Positions 48,508 to 60,661 of a stretch of 64,000 nucleotides of DNA are shown here, piece after piece. Location: assembly GCF_018687715.1 (NCBI RefSeq), contig NC_056765.1, positions 23,561,894 through 23,625,893 of the forward strand. The letters run 5' to 3'. Under the pieces are notes generated by a model. It searched no databases. It was not told the DNA's origin and saw nothing but the letters and a program-made list of their open reading frames with translations. Source of the DNA: Carya illinoinensis (Eukaryota; Streptophyta; Magnoliopsida; Fagales; Juglandaceae). Made by a program: the position numbers and the translations under genes. Position 1 is the first letter of the stretch, and each line of letters begins with the position of its first letter.

Positions 48508-48770
48508 TGATGAATTTTGAAATTAGTAGAGTAAAGTTGTATTACTACCAAGACTTGGAAAATATTCACACACTTTCAATTGATCATATAAAGAAATTTA
48601 TACAAAATTACAGAGTTTATCCTAAGTAAGTTTCCTAGAGTTATGACTAACAGATACAAAGAAAATTCCAGACTGTACAAAGAAATTTGATAGCCTTGAT
48701 TCTTGGCTATTTATTTGCTTGCCGATCTTACTGATTTTTATTTACTTGATTTGAAGAATGTTCCTTTATA
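48508..48770 (-). repeat. 5' LTR of the deleted copia element
   Basis: The partner of 45864-46127. On the minus strand it starts TATAAAGGAAC and ends AATTCATCA, followed by the primer-binding site. Confidence 0.88.
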
Positions 48771-48775
48771 TGTAA

Positions 48776-49087
48776 GTCCTTTATAAAAAAAACAAATCTT
48801 AGTAGCTTTTTAAAGTTTTTTTAAGATAGTGACTACTTTTTTATTAAAAATTATTCAAATTTTATCTATTTAAATTTTGTAAAAATTATTTACGAATAAA
48901 GAATCTTAGTAGCTTTAGGCTTTATCTCTTTAAAAACATTACACGGATAATTGGAGTCAAGTTGATACCAAAAAATAGAGTTCTAGACGAAACAGTTAAC
49001 CAATCCCATATTTATGAAAAGCACCAAGCAGGGCATGGAGGGAGACATGAGAGGCTCACAACCTCCGTGTAATTAAAGCTTAGGCTC
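48776..49087. other. Intergenic DNA
   Basis: AT-rich, no gene or element border recognised. Confidence 0.4.
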
Positions 49088-49095
49088 GTAATTAG

Positions 49096-49706
49096 AGGTG
49101 GCAATATGTTACATAACCTGTTAACTCAACACGAACACGACACGATAATAGCGGGTTAGGGTTTAGTTTTAATGGGTTCGGGTCAAAACGGGTTAAGCCG
49201 TTACGATACGATTGCTTAATAGGTTGATAATGGTCAACCCGTTTTGATCCGTTATGACACATTAAAAAATTTAAAGTTACAATTATATCCTTAAACCTAA
49301 AAAAATATTGTTAAAATTTTAATTTTGATATTTTCATTATTTGGATTGTAATTTTAGACTTGTAGTTAATTTTATAATTTTTATAGATATTGTAGTTTTA
49401 ACATTTATATAAAATTATGCTAAATTTAATGAGGTCAAACATGTTCATTTCGGGCCTATTCAACCCATTTACATAAATAGTTTGAAACGGATCGCATTGT
49501 GTCATGTTAACCTATTTCGTAATATTCATTAATGGGTCAAAACGGATTGACACGACCTGACCCGTTATGTTAATGGGTCGTGTTAGGTTTTGAGATTTTG
49601 ACACGATAAACTTAATGGGTCGGGTTAAAGTTGACCTATATAGTATAATATACATGTTTTGCAAGACACAAACACGACCCGTTAACACGATTTGACACCA
49701 GTGCTC
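49096..49706. mobile_element. hAT-type MITE rich in GGGTC/GACCC
   Basis: Ends AGGTGGCAAT (left) and GGTGTCAAAT (right, read inward) are related inverted repeats. The arms carry many copies of GGGT(C/T)(A/G)AAACG, AACCCG and GACCCGTTA in both orientations around an AT-rich centre. Flanks GTAATTAG (49088-49095) and ATAATTAG (49707-49714) form an 8-bp duplication with one mismatch. Non-coding. Confidence 0.75.
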
Positions 49707-49714
49707 ATAATTAG

Positions 49715-50308
49715 AGAGTGCCCCTACCATGAACAAATCTGTCATTTTATAAAATAGATTATACGAAATAGATCGATTATACAAAACAAACTTATCAATT
49801 GATGTGGTTTTATAAGATTCGTTAGATTTACTTTATAATAAAAATAATTTTACAATCTGATGTACTACATCAAACCACATCAATTTATGAATTTATTTTA
49901 TATAATTTTTTTATAGCTAAAATATTTTCCTATCATAAAGCCCAACTTGCCCGGTACTCTATTGTTTTGTCCATGCATACAATTACCCAATGACTATTAT
50001 ATATTTGTCCAGCGTAATAAAATTGTGATATGATCAATGCACAGTAATAGAGTTTGTGAGCGGTGGTCTTTTTATTCTACGTTTATCTCCTTATAATATT
50101 TCTTTTTAGAGCGATGATAGACGTATAATATTTTTATTATTTTTTATAATTATATTTTAAATTAAAAATATTTCTTTAGAACGATATTAGTGGACTGTAA
50201 AAAGGCTGGTTGTATGTATATTACTTTTCTGTTTTTAATGGCACTGACTGTACAAGAATTAAGTTGATTAATTTTAGAGTTGTAGAAACTCTAGGCAAAG
50301 ATTTTTTT
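49715..50308. other. Intergenic DNA left of the Sirevirus
   Basis: No gene is supported. An imperfect inverted pair, TTCTTTTTAGAGCGATGAT / TTTCTTTAGAACGATATTA type (50,101-50,190), hints at a small MITE. Confidence 0.35.
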
Positions 50309-50837
50309 CCCTTCTAGAACTCCAGAGGTTGAAATCCAATCGATGTTCCTTCACACTCAAAGCACGATCACATTCAAGAAGAGATGAAAAATCAAGTGAA
50401 AATTCTCAAGTGAATTTTCTCTTACAAATGTTAAGAATATACCCTCTAGAATTCGTGGCTCAAAACTCATTCTTGAGTTACAAAATTGAATCCCTTTAAA
50501 TAGAAAGTCTGGAAAGAGTTCTAGTCACAGTAAGATTTTGTTGACGGTTAACAACAGTCGTGAAGACATGTTCTGACGGACTGCTAACATTTCTCGATAA
50601 CATCCTTCTATATTGATTGATCTCTGTTTAGCTTTCTTCTGGATAAATACAGATCTACCAAGACTCAATTTTAACATCAATGACTTATCTAAACAACACC
50701 TAAGACTTCTAGATAGACTCAACATTATTTAGAGATAAATCAATAATTATTTTACATTCATCCAACAATTTCAAATATGACGCTAAGATAAGCCTTATCA
50801 TCTAGTCATCTAATCCTAGCCAATTTTTGCCTTTACA
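50309..50837 (-). repeat. 3' LTR of the Sirevirus, partial
   Basis: Aligns clearly with 59,347-59,874 (CTCCAGAGG(T/C)TGAAATCCAAT through TTTTTGCCT(T/G)TACA). Left of 50,309 the similarity fades, so about 350 bp of the LTR is lost or diverged. Confidence 0.85.
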
Positions 50838-51175
50838 ATCTCCCCCTTTGGCGGATTGGTGACTAAACTAGTTTGATGAATGTAAATTCCCTGAAAACAT
50901 GTCAATTAGCAAACCACAAAGAATATAGAAAATTCTAAAGAGTCGTGATTCAATAAAAACATAGTGTCAGTTATCCTAATAAAAGCATAAGTAAACACAT
51001 GCCAAATTGTATCTGAATTACAACCACAAAAAAAAAAAACTAAGTAAAAAAACAAAACATAGATGAGCCAAATAAAAACATGATAAAGTTTTTCAATTTT
51101 TCTTCTCTGTTTTGTCACTGTTCTCCCCCTCTGGTGCTGCTGCTCCCCCTCAAATTTTTCTCCCCCTTTCTGCCA
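50838..51175 (-). other. Multiple polypurine tracts
   Basis: On the minus strand GCCAAAGGGGGAGAT abuts the LTR (50838-50852). Three more GGGGGAG-type tracts lie at 51,121-51,173 (AGAGGGGGAGAA, TTGAGGGGGAGCAG, AAAGGGGGAGAA). Repeated copies of the plus-strand primer tract are typical of Sireviruses. No gene lies between them. Confidence 0.85.
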
Positions 51176-51193
51176 GCAATCAACCATGGAAAT

Positions 51194-52219
51194 CTACAGC
51201 TCATCATCAAAATCAACTACACTTGCCATGATGTGTTGCACATCCAAAGAAAGTTGAACCAATTGATCATTTGCTTGAACACAATCAGAGTGTACAACAA
51301 ACAATTGTTGCTCTAACTTCGATTGATATGCCTCCCATTTAGCAGTAAAACCATCAATCTTTTGGGATAACAGAGAGATTTGCTCAAGAACTTGAGATAT
51401 AGGGATGGAAGGTTCAGGTGGTGAAGATGCTGACTCATTAGTTAGAGGGCGCTTTTTAGTGATGATAGCCTCAGATTTGACCACAGTTAAGGCTGAAATA
51501 GGCCCTGGCAGCTTCATGCTAGGTTCATTGGCCCTAAGTGGAACTTTAGCAATCATAGCCAACTTAGTAATTAAACTGCCAAAAGGAAGATTTAACTCTT
51601 TTTCCACATGAGAGCGATGAATAATATCAATAACATGCCGTGAAAAATCAACAGAGACGCCAGTAGCAAGAGCATACATAAAGTAAGCTCTCTCCAAAGA
51701 AATTTCTGTGTGATGACTAATGGGCCATAGATTTGTGAGCACTATTTTGGCCAAAAGACGAAACTAAGGAAGCATATGATGTAGAGGCAGTCTGTGAGTT
51801 TTTGCAGTCCATTTGTGGCCATTGGGACCAATAAAAAGATTATGCATAATAGTCTTTGTTGGAGCCCCCATGCCCTTGTATGTGTAAAGAGGTGATTCCA
51901 CCTCAAGAAGGGCAAATAAGCCTTGGAGGACAACAGGAGAAACCTCAATTTGAATTCTTTGAACAATATAAATGATGTTATGATCATCTAAATTGAAATG
52001 GGCTATGTTTGAATAAAATTCACGGACAACCTCAACATAGGGTGAGGGGGAGGCATAAGTAAGTTTCTCCCAACCTCTTTCAATGAATATACATCGAATA
52101 AGCTGGAAGTCATCCGTAGGAAAATCATTTATGCTTACCTCCCTTTCACCCAACACGGGTCTCTTGGAGAATGTATTACAATATGCATTCTCTGCTTCAA
52201 CAGTGATCAGGAGTGGCAC
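51194..52219 (-). pseudogene. Sirevirus extra ORF (plant transposon protein, one stop)
   Basis: One reading frame of about 341 codons, interrupted by a single TAG at 51763-51761, ends in VDFDDEL. The front part shows IRCIFIERGWEKLTY, YVEVVREFYSNIAHFNL and IQIEVSPVVLQGLF, then GPNGHKWTAKTHRL. This resembles the domain often named putative plant transposon protein, found after or near pol in several plant elements. The rear part is charged and heptad-like (VLEQISLLSQKIDGFTAKWE, QSKLEQQLFV), so possibly coiled coil. Its function is unknown. The true start may lie upstream, because position 52219 is a GTG. Confidence 0.75.
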
Positions 52220-52429
52220 CTGTAGGAGCAGTCACAGATGGGGGGATGGAGGAGGAGCTAAAGTTTCTTCTAACTATATAGGTTCAAGTAGCGGTACATT
52301 CTCACTTGAGGAGTTCTCAGATAGCACAAGAGGCGTGATCTTTTTCCGCTTTGCCCTTTCTTTGAACCTCATCTGGAGCAATACAATAACTAAGTCAGAG
52401 AAAATATTTTCCAAAATCAGAATGTAAGA

Positions 52430-54121
52430 ATCGATTGAAATTAAAATCCTTTGATTTTTTTCTTTTAGAGATATATATATATATATATATTATTTTTCAT
52501 TTATTATTTTTTGTTAAAAAAAATATATGTGGACTACTCACGTTTAAGGGCTTGCTATGTGTATAAGAGAATCCCTAAAAACAGCCCAAAAAAAAAAAAA
52601 AATCTGAGATAAGTTAGGAATTATCATAAACACTTGGTGTGCACCCGTGAGAAAACAAAGGCCATAATCCCGTGAGCTATACAAACTTGTCCTCAATATA
52701 TGTATAGAGTATATATATATAAAAACTATTTATGGGCAACTTAGCTCAACAGAACAGCCCAATGCTTCTTATATTCAAAACCCACAACTCAAACTCCATC
52801 TATCGACATGCTGAGCATAAAACTAGAAAAAGAGAAAAAAAAATCAATGGATTCGAGTAGACTTATTGTGATGGTGGAAAATGAAGAGAGGATGTATGTA
52901 ATCCCGAGTGAAGAGAGATGAAAGGGAGTGAAAGGGGTACCGTGAAATAGGTCTTGCATGATAGAACCTAGGAACCGTGAAATGGGTATAGAGAATGACT
53001 TATGTTTCGGGGGCTGGGAGTAAATGAGAGAGACAGTAGAGGTTTTAAGTCTTTAAGTCTTTAAGGCTTTTTTTTTAGTTATTATTATAAACATGAATGT
53101 GAAAAAATTACAAGTAACATGCTTATGATCATCTTAGTTCAACCATAGCAGATTTTACAAAAAAAATACTAATCTTTAGCACACTCATGTTGCAACAGTC
53201 ATTTTGGATGTTCACTTCTCATAAAATTATTAATGTTAAAGTTCATGTGAGTGTGTGAGTGAGTATACTTATATCATAACATTTTTATGATCTCCTTTCT
53301 TCAATATATTTTTAATACCTTTATTCATGGATGTTTGCTTATTATAAATGCTCACAAGAGTTTGTTGTTTCACCTTAAAAGTCAAACTTTATGCTAAGGC
53401 CTAGATATATGAGCATCTCCTCCAAACACTAGTTTGTACACACCTTTTTTGTGTTCATGTTTGTTGCTCATCTTTTTTCATAATGATTAGGGCAATGATT
53501 TTTCCCGTAAGAACTTAAGGTGGTAGATCCGTGTAGGGTGTTTATCTTTTTCCGCAGTAAATTAACACCGAATTTTTCTATATGGATTAACTCTTTGTGT
53601 TTGGCAAGAGAAGAGCTCTTTATTTATGTACTAGGTTCAATTAGTATTAGTCAATTCAAGGCCTGAACTCCCTCTTTTATGAGCATCTTAAAAATTAATG
53701 TGAATTTTAATTATAATATGCTTACATATAGGTTCCTTACAGTGCTTTGTAAATGAACTTTGCCAAGATGACCCATAGGGTTAGTATGCTTTAAGTGTAC
53801 TGCACAAAGAAGAGCAGTGCATAAGATCAGAAATTTTTAAAGCAATGCCACACATGCTCAAACTTAGATTTATCAAACATGTACATTAATCAAAATAAAC
53901 CAACCAACACATTTTTTTTTTTAATAAATATTTTCTAATTCGAAAACATAAAAGAAAATTATTATTTTTTTTTAAAAAAAAATTAGAAAAACCAAAACAA
54001 TTTTTATCTTTTTTAATGAAATATATATATATATATTTTTAGAAACTGAAACATAAAAACATCAAACTAAAAAAAAAGAAAAATAAGTTGCAAATCCTAA
54101 ACTAGTATGATAGAATGCCTC
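52430..54121 (-). other. Spacer between RNase H and extra ORF of the Sirevirus
   Basis: AT-rich with (TA)n at 52,471-52,490 and 54,021-54,037 and long A/T runs; no coding frame. Its length suits the pol-to-extra-ORF spacer of Sireviruses, though small insertions inside it cannot be excluded. Confidence 0.5.
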
Positions 54122-54424
54122 TCACTTGGGATCCCATACACCAATGGCTTTCCTTAAAAACTGAAACCTAAGACCATCCAAAGGTTTAGTAAACACGTCA
54201 GCCAGTTGATGTTCAATATACACTTGTTCCAAGGATACTATTTTAGACTCAACCAAGTCTCCTATAAAATGATTTCTAATGTCAATGTGCTTGGTTCGAG
54301 AGTGCTGAACAAGATTTTTTGAAATACTTATAGCACTTGAATTATCACAATATATTGTCATAGTATCTTGAGAAAAGTCATAATCATCAAGCATTTTTTT
54401 ATCCACAAAAGCTATGTACAACAA
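54122..54424 (-). pseudogene. Sirevirus RNase H, C-terminal part
   Basis: The frame shows TIYCDNSSAISISKNLVQHS, RTKHIDIRNHFI and HQLADVFTKPLDGLRF, the end of a copia RNase H. The part before it (54,430-54,650) has stops, with ELIAYSCRELLY-like residues still readable. FTKPL near the end is characteristic of the lineage. Confidence 0.9.
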
Positions 54425-54647
54425 CTCCCTGCAGCTATGTATTCGGCTTCAGCAGTAGATAAAGAGATTGAGTTTTTCTTTTAACTCATCCAAGCTACAA
54501 GATTTCCACCTATATAAAAACACCCACCCGTAGTACTTTTCCTATCATTAGCATTCCCAACCCAATCAACATCCGAATAATCAAAAAGTGTAAGGTTAGT
54601 GTCTTTGGACTACCATATCCCATAATCAACAGTTGCATTAAGATATT

Positions 54648-56569
54648 TTATGATTCTTTTACTGCAGTAAGATGAGATTCTTTAGGATTACCTTGAAATC
54701 TAGAACACACACCAACACTAAAAGTTATGTCGGGTCTACTTGCTATAATATATAATAGGCTTCCTATCATGCTTCTATAAAGAGTGGGATCAATATTTTT
54801 ACCTGTAGAGTCATTGCTAATTTTCACTGAAGTGCTCATTGGAGTGCAAGCATTGCTTTTCCCTTCCATTCCAAACTTTTTTCACAAGATCTCTTGCATA
54901 CTTAGATTGTGAAATAAAAATTCCTTCTTTACATTGTTTTACTTGAATACCTAAGAAGAAATTTAACTCACCAATCATACTCATCTCAAATTTAGATTTC
55001 ATTTCATTTGCAAAGTCATATGCAAGAGATTCAAGTGTTGCTCCAAAAACAATATCATCAGCATAGATTTGAGCAATTAAGAGTTGTTTACCTGATCTCC
55101 TTATTAACACAGTCCTATCAGCTTGTCCTCTAACAAAGTCATGATCAAGTAAGTAAGTTGTTAACCTTTCATACCAAGCTCGAGGTGTTTGTTTCAGTCC
55201 ATATAGCGCCTTCTTCAACCTGTAAACATATTCAAGATAGAGGTGATAAATAAATCCTTTAGGTTGTTCAACATATACCTCTTCTTGTAACACTCCATTT
55301 AAGAAGGCACTCTTGACATCCATTTGATATAATTTGAAGTCTAGATGACAAGCAAGTGCAAGTAGAATATGGACAGATTCCAACTGGGCCATAGGAGCAA
55401 ATGTTTCATCAAAATCAATCCCTTCTGCTTGTGTGTAATTTTGTGCAACCAACCTTGCTTTATTCCTCGCAATAGCCATGCTCATCGGACTTGTTCTTAA
55501 AGATCCACTTAGTCCCAATGATGTTATGATTTTCTGGTCTAGGAACTAACTCCCATACATTATTTCTAATGAATTGATGGAGTTCTTCATGCATGGCAGT
55601 GACCCAACTTTCATCATTTAATGCTTCATTGACTTTCTTGGGTTCAACCTGTGACAAATAATACACAAAAGAAACCTGATTTAGTACTCTTCTTCTAAGC
55701 CTCATACCTTAATCTAGCTCACCGAGAATATTTTCCTTAGGATGATTTTGAGTCACTCTTGAAGAAGGTTCTTTGTCTTGTGGATTTTGTGGTGTCTCCT
55801 CTATGTGATCCTCCTCACCTTGCACTTTTGGGTCTTCTTCAATGGTTTGCCCCAGCTCCTTTATATTTTCAAGCTCCTTCATGGTAGTCTCAGCTGAAAT
55901 ATCATCCACAACTAAGTTAATTGATTCCATAACAGATTTTGTACGTAACTTGTAAAATCTATAAGCCTTACTATTAGAGGAATAACCAAGAAACATTCCC
56001 TTATCACTTTTGCTTCCAAATTTATGAGTGTTTTCTCGGTCTCTCATGATGTAGCACTTGCTACCAAAAATTCTAAAATACTTTACCGTAGGCCTTTTAT
56101 TTTTCCACAAACCATAAGGTTTTTGATTGGTGCCGGGTCTTAGAACCACTCTATTCAAGATATGATTTGCTGTATTTACAGCTTCTCCCCAAAAATATAA
56201 AGCCATCTTCTTGTTGCTCAACATTGTTCGTGCCATTTCTTGAATCGCTCTATTTTTCCTGTCCACCACTTCATTTTGTTGTAGAGTAATAGGTGCAAAA
56301 AATTCTTGATGTATTCCCTGTTCATCACAAAAAGAAGTGAAATTAGTATTATCAAATTCTCGACCATGATCACTACGTATTGAAGAGATAGAGACTTTCT
56401 TCTCTGTTGATAGTTTCTTGAAAAGCATTTTGGCAAGATCAAAGGCTTCAGATTTTTCTCTCAAGAGCATTATCCATGTAAATCTTGAAAAGTCATCTAC
56501 AATCACCATGATATACTTTTTTCCTCCAAGACTCTTGGTTTGTGTTGGACCCATCAAATCCATATGCAA
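54648..56569 (-). pseudogene. Sirevirus integrase core and reverse transcriptase (broken)
   Basis: Integrase: 56569-55709 shows HMDLMGPTQTKSLGGKKYIM, VIVDDFSRFTW and IRSDHGREFDN, with catalytic Asp residues in place, and FRIFGSKCYIMRDRENTHKF. A stop at about 55706 and a frameshift near 55,490 separate this from the reverse transcriptase. That shows [56 protein letters not shown] ([11 protein letters not shown]) and [14 protein letters not shown]. Another frameshift near 54,830-54,870 precedes YRSMIGSLLYIIASRPDITF. Confidence 0.92.
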
Positions 56570-56673
56570 TAGCTCAAGAGGCCGAGAGGTAAGAATATGA
56601 AAAGTGTTCTTGTGTTGAGCTCTAGTTTGCTTTCCTTATTGGCATGCTCCACACACTATTTTCTTAACCTTAA

Positions 56674-57186
56674 TTACTTGGAGAGTCCATCAACAATTTT
56701 TCTTTTTGAGATCTTTGATAAATTTTTAAAATTAATGTGCCCAAGGCGTTGATACCATAATTCAGCTTCATCAAGCGTGACTCTATGACATTTCATCAAC
56801 GATTTTGGAGAAATTCTATTACAATTGTCTGAGGTTCTAGTACCTTTTAAGATCCATTCTCCACCTTGATCATAGACGTTGCATTCAGCTTTTGAAAATT
56901 GCATAGAAAAATTCTTGTCACAAAACTGACTAATGTTGAGTAAATTAGCTTTTAAACCATTAACAAATAAAATGTCATGCAACACAAGTAATCCTGGTAT
57001 TTCAATACTCCATTTCCCTTCTACGACAACCTTGCTCCCATCTCCAAAAGTCAAGGTGCCTCTATGAGATGACTCAACCTTCTTGAATAAGGTTTTGTCT
57101 CCAGACATGTGTCTCAAACAAGCACTGTCCAAGTACCAAAGGCAATCTTCCATTGGTTTAAGTGCTGTGTGAGCAACAAGACACAT
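56674..57186 (-). pseudogene. Sirevirus protease end and GAG-pre-integrase
   Basis: WYLDSACLRHMSGD marks the aspartic protease (DSA in place of the usual DSG or DTG). GTLTFGDGSKVVVEGKW, then LLNISQFCDKNFSMQFS follow. WYQRLGHINFKNLSKISKRK is the GAG-pre-integrase zinc-binding start, with Tyr where the first His is usual. The Cys pair lies just beyond the stop at 56674. Confidence 0.88.
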
Positions 57187-57189
57187 TAC

Positions 57190-58935
57190 ATCTTCCTTTC
57201 TTACCCATTTTGTCTTGAGTTTTGACTTTTTTTTTTTTTTTTAAGGCAAATATCTGCTAGTTCCCCAAGCTTGAGACTTATGAAATTGATCTATTGGCCA
57301 GCTAATGTCATCAACTTGATTCTATAGGCTCTTCCCTTTTCTTTTACCTTCAGTTTTCTGTACTTGATACACGTTAAAACAATGTGGTCTTATATGACCA
57401 ACCACACCATACTCATGACATGTAGGAACAAATTTATCATATAGAGTTTTTTGAATAAACTGGCTTAGGTTGAGAAAAACTCTTACCTTGACTTCCTTTA
57501 ACAAAAACAATACCTTTGGATGTTGTGGCAGTGGATGATGAAACCAATTTTTCTTTCCCTTTTGAAGTTGTGTACCCTAGGCCAATTCTATCACTACTCA
57601 TCTTTTGAACACTCAACATTTCTTCTAATTTTTGTATTGCTTTTTTTCTTGAACCTTTTCCAATCCATTTTCTAGTGCAATCTTTTGATCCCTTAATCTT
57701 GCTATTTCAATATTAGAAATTTTTAATGCCTCTGACAGGTTATTTTTCTCACTCTCCATATCAGTGAATTTCTTGTACAGCTTCCTGTTGAGTTTCTTTA
57801 ATTTGATCACTTCTTCACACTCATCATTGCAAGCTTCCTGTAAACTCAGTTCTTGATCAGCATCAACAAGTGATACATCCGAATCACTGTAATCATAACC
57901 ACTTTAAGATTTTGTTGGTGTAATTTCAGAAAAATCATTCACAATAGTAGAAAAAGCCATAAAAGATTTTTCACCATCAGAAGATGAGTTTAAATTTTTA
58001 GAATCTGAACTATCGCTAAGTGTGATATTTAACGCTTTTCCTTTATTTTTCTTGAAATTTGGATACTCAATTCTTATATGACCAATACCAGAGCATTCAT
58101 GATACTGTACCTTATCATTTTTCTCAATTTTTTATTTCTTCCAATTTTTAGATTCGTTTTTCTTAACAAAAATATTTTTTCCTCGTTTTTGTTTACCACT
58201 CCCCTTTTTATTAAACATAAATTTTCTGAATTTTCTAACAAGTAGAGCAATCTCCTCATCATTTAAACTTTCTTCATCAGAAAAATCCTCATGATTTTCT
58301 CCTATAGTTTTTAAGGCAATGGATTTACCTTTTCTTGTTTGAGGAAGTAAAGATTCATACGTTTGTAAAGAACCTACCTGCTCTTCTACCCTTATTGCAT
58401 TAAAATCTTTACTTTCTTCAATAGCAGTAACTTTGGGTCAAAATCTTTCAGGTAAAGACCTTAGAATCTTTCTCATAACTCTTGAATCTTCAACCTTTTT
58501 TTCAAGATTAAACCTGGAATTCACAATGTCATTTAGTTTAGCATAAAAGTCATTAAAACTTTTATCTTCCAGCATTGTAATCTCTTCAAACTTAGAGGTT
58601 AACAATTGTAATTTTGAGTTTTTCACAATTTTTGTTCCTTCATGCGTAACCTCCAGAATATCCCATGCCTCTTTAGCAATCTCACATATGGAGATTCTCT
58701 TAAATTCTTCTAGAGATACAACCATGAATATAGCATTCAACCCCTTACTATTCTAATTACAATTGCTAATTTCTTCTTTCGTCCAAACATCAATATTTGT
58801 TTCTAGTTTGATCCATCCTCGTACAACCGAATACCACACTCGTTCATCCAATGATTTGAGGAAGGCTCGCATGCTTACTTTCCAATATGCATCATTTTCT
58901 CCATTGAAGTGCGGCGGGGCAGTCAATGATGACAT
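57190..58935 (-). pseudogene. Sirevirus gag (broken)
   Basis: ATG at 58935 opens MSSLTAPPHFNGENDAYWKV, the copia gag start. After a stop at about 58,753 the next frame has EIAKEAWDILEVTHEGTKIV, LTSKFEEITMLEDKSFNDFY and RKILRSLPERF. Further on are a Lys-rich zone with a decayed zinc knuckle (YHECSGIGHIR, 58,060-58,115), a coiled-coil stretch (57810-57625, KLNRKLYKKFTDMESEKNNL) and a second decayed knuckle (CHEYGVVGHIRPHC near 57,400). Both knuckles have Tyr for one Cys. gag packages the element RNA. Confidence 0.88.
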
Positions 58936-58987
58936 ATTGCAGGGGCAAAATCACACTCGAATGAGTGAACCACGCTCTGATGTCAAT

Positions 58988-59874
58988 TGAAAGTCTCAAC
59001 GTACTCCTGTAAACCACGAAATTGTCTATCAATTTTCTTGAACAAATTGGTTAGATCTCAATTATCAAGATTATAAAATGAATCAAATACTTAAAATAAA
59101 TAATCAACTTTGTAAGACACAACAATTGGTTACGAACGGAAACCCTTTAAATAACTCTTTAAAGGTAAAACCCTACAGGGCAACCAAATCCAGGAAAGTC
59201 AATCTTATTATTTGAAGATCAATTACAAGCAATTATCAATTACAAAACTTTTACAATTCGACTCTCTTACTTGCCTAGACAAACAACCCGTTTGTCTTCT
59301 ACCGCAGTAGCAGCCAGAACCTTTGGCGATCTTCAAATGTTGACTTCCCTTCTGGAACTCCAGAGGCTGAAATCCAATCGATATTCATTCACACTCATAG
59401 CACGATCACACTCAAGAAGAGATGAAAACCAAGTAAAAATTCTCAAGTGAATTTTCTCTTACAAATGCTCAGAATATACTCTTTAGAATTCGTGTCTCAA
59501 AACTCATTTTTGAGTTACAAAACCGAATTCTTTTAAATAGAAAGTCTGGAAAGAGTTTCAGTTATAGTAGGATTCTGCTGACGGTTAGCAACAGTCGCGA
59601 AGATGTGTTTCGATGGATTGCTGACATTTTGCTATAACACCCTTCTATATTGACTGATATTTGTTCAGCTTTCTTCTAGATAAATACAGATCTACCAGGA
59701 TTCGATTTTAACCTCAATGACTTATCTAAACAACACCTAAGACTTCTAGATAGACTCAACATTGTTTAGAGATAAATTAATAATTATTTTACATTCATTC
59801 AATAATTTCAAATGTGACGCTAAGACAAGCCTTATCATCTAGTCATCTAATCCTAGTCAATTTTTGCCTGTACA
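58988..59874 (-). repeat. 5' LTR of the Sirevirus
   Basis: Plus-strand borders are TGAAAGTCTCAACG and GCCTGTACA: 887 bp, TG...CA. A degraded primer-binding sequence (TTGACATCAGAGCG on the minus strand) follows at 58,974-58,987. Its right two thirds match 50,309-50,837. Confidence 0.85.
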
Positions 59875-60460
59875 GAACCAAAGTGAATAGAGAATGTATT
59901 TTCACATCATAACATGTTATGAAGAGGCACCTTTATACTAAGCATAAGATTAGGTCTTGAGTCACATATGGGCTGGGGATATACAAGTTTTAGCAGTTAC
60001 AAGTGCTTGAAGCATCAAATGTCAAAAAATTTGGTAACTTTGCCAAACGTTTAGGTGTTCTTTAGAAAACTCTGATCAAGCATATTAAAATTCCTGCAGG
60101 GGACTTTAGGTTCAAAATCGAGTCTTATTTCCCACTTCCCATGAAGAACTTCTGAGCAATAATAGTTAGTGGTTCACCAACAAATAATTAACAATATTTT
60201 CTCAAAATGCAGAAAAAAGGTAAGAGGATTTCAGGATGATGAGATTCACAGTGAATTTTTCATGCAGATAAACAAAGATTTTAAATGAATGATTCAATAA
60301 TTATGGCAAAAAGATTTGACCACTAGAAAAAATGGTCCACAATGCCTAAAGATACTTCCAGGAGACTCTTAATTAATTACCAAAAATAATAAGACGCAAA
60401 TGTTTGGTAACTAGGAAAATATTTGAAAAGGAAAATACATATATACACATGACATAAAGA
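59875..60460. other. DNA between the Sirevirus and segmental copy B
   Basis: No gene is supported, and no similarity to copy A was seen left of GATATTCAGTATGTGTGTGT (60461). Confidence 0.4.
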
Positions 60461-60661
60461 TATTCAGTATGTGTGTGTTTAATATTTACACATTAAATTT
60501 CAATTACTAAATTTTCTACTCAACTTAGTTTTCTGCATGCAAGCTCTCCAAATTTTGAAACCCAAATCACGAAAAACCATGAAAATAGCATTTCAATTTT
60601 CTGCCACTCATCATGAATTTTCTCAGCATCCGAACATAAATGATAAAATAAGCCTAATTAC

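Larger units (their letters stand above)
45864..48770 (-). mobile_element. Internally deleted Ty1-copia retrotransposon
   Basis: Two LTRs of about 264 bp (45864-46127 and 48508-48770) flank 2.4 kb of pol. The target duplication is TGTAA (45859-45863 and 48771-48775). The primer-binding site follows the 5' LTR at 48496-48507, and a G-rich tract (TTGTGGGGG on the minus strand, about 46130-46138) precedes the 3' LTR. gag, protease and the start of integrase are missing: PBS and mid-integrase are almost adjacent. The LTRs differ at about 20 positions by eye, so the insertion is not recent. Their outer 5' end reads TA instead of TG in both copies. Confidence 0.88.
50309..59874 (-). mobile_element. 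Degenerate Sirevirus (Ty1-copia) with extra ORF
   Basis: On the minus strand: 5' LTR (59874-58988), degenerate primer site, gag, protease, integrase, reverse transcriptase, RNase H, a 1.7-kb spacer, an extra ORF (52219-51194), a cluster of polypurine tracts, and a 3' LTR fragment (50837-50309). Extra ORFs after pol and repeated polypurine tracts are hallmarks of the Sirevirus (Maximus/SIRE) lineage. Every coding part has stops or shifts. The outer part of the 3' LTR is missing or too diverged to align, and no target duplication is seen. Confidence 0.85.
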
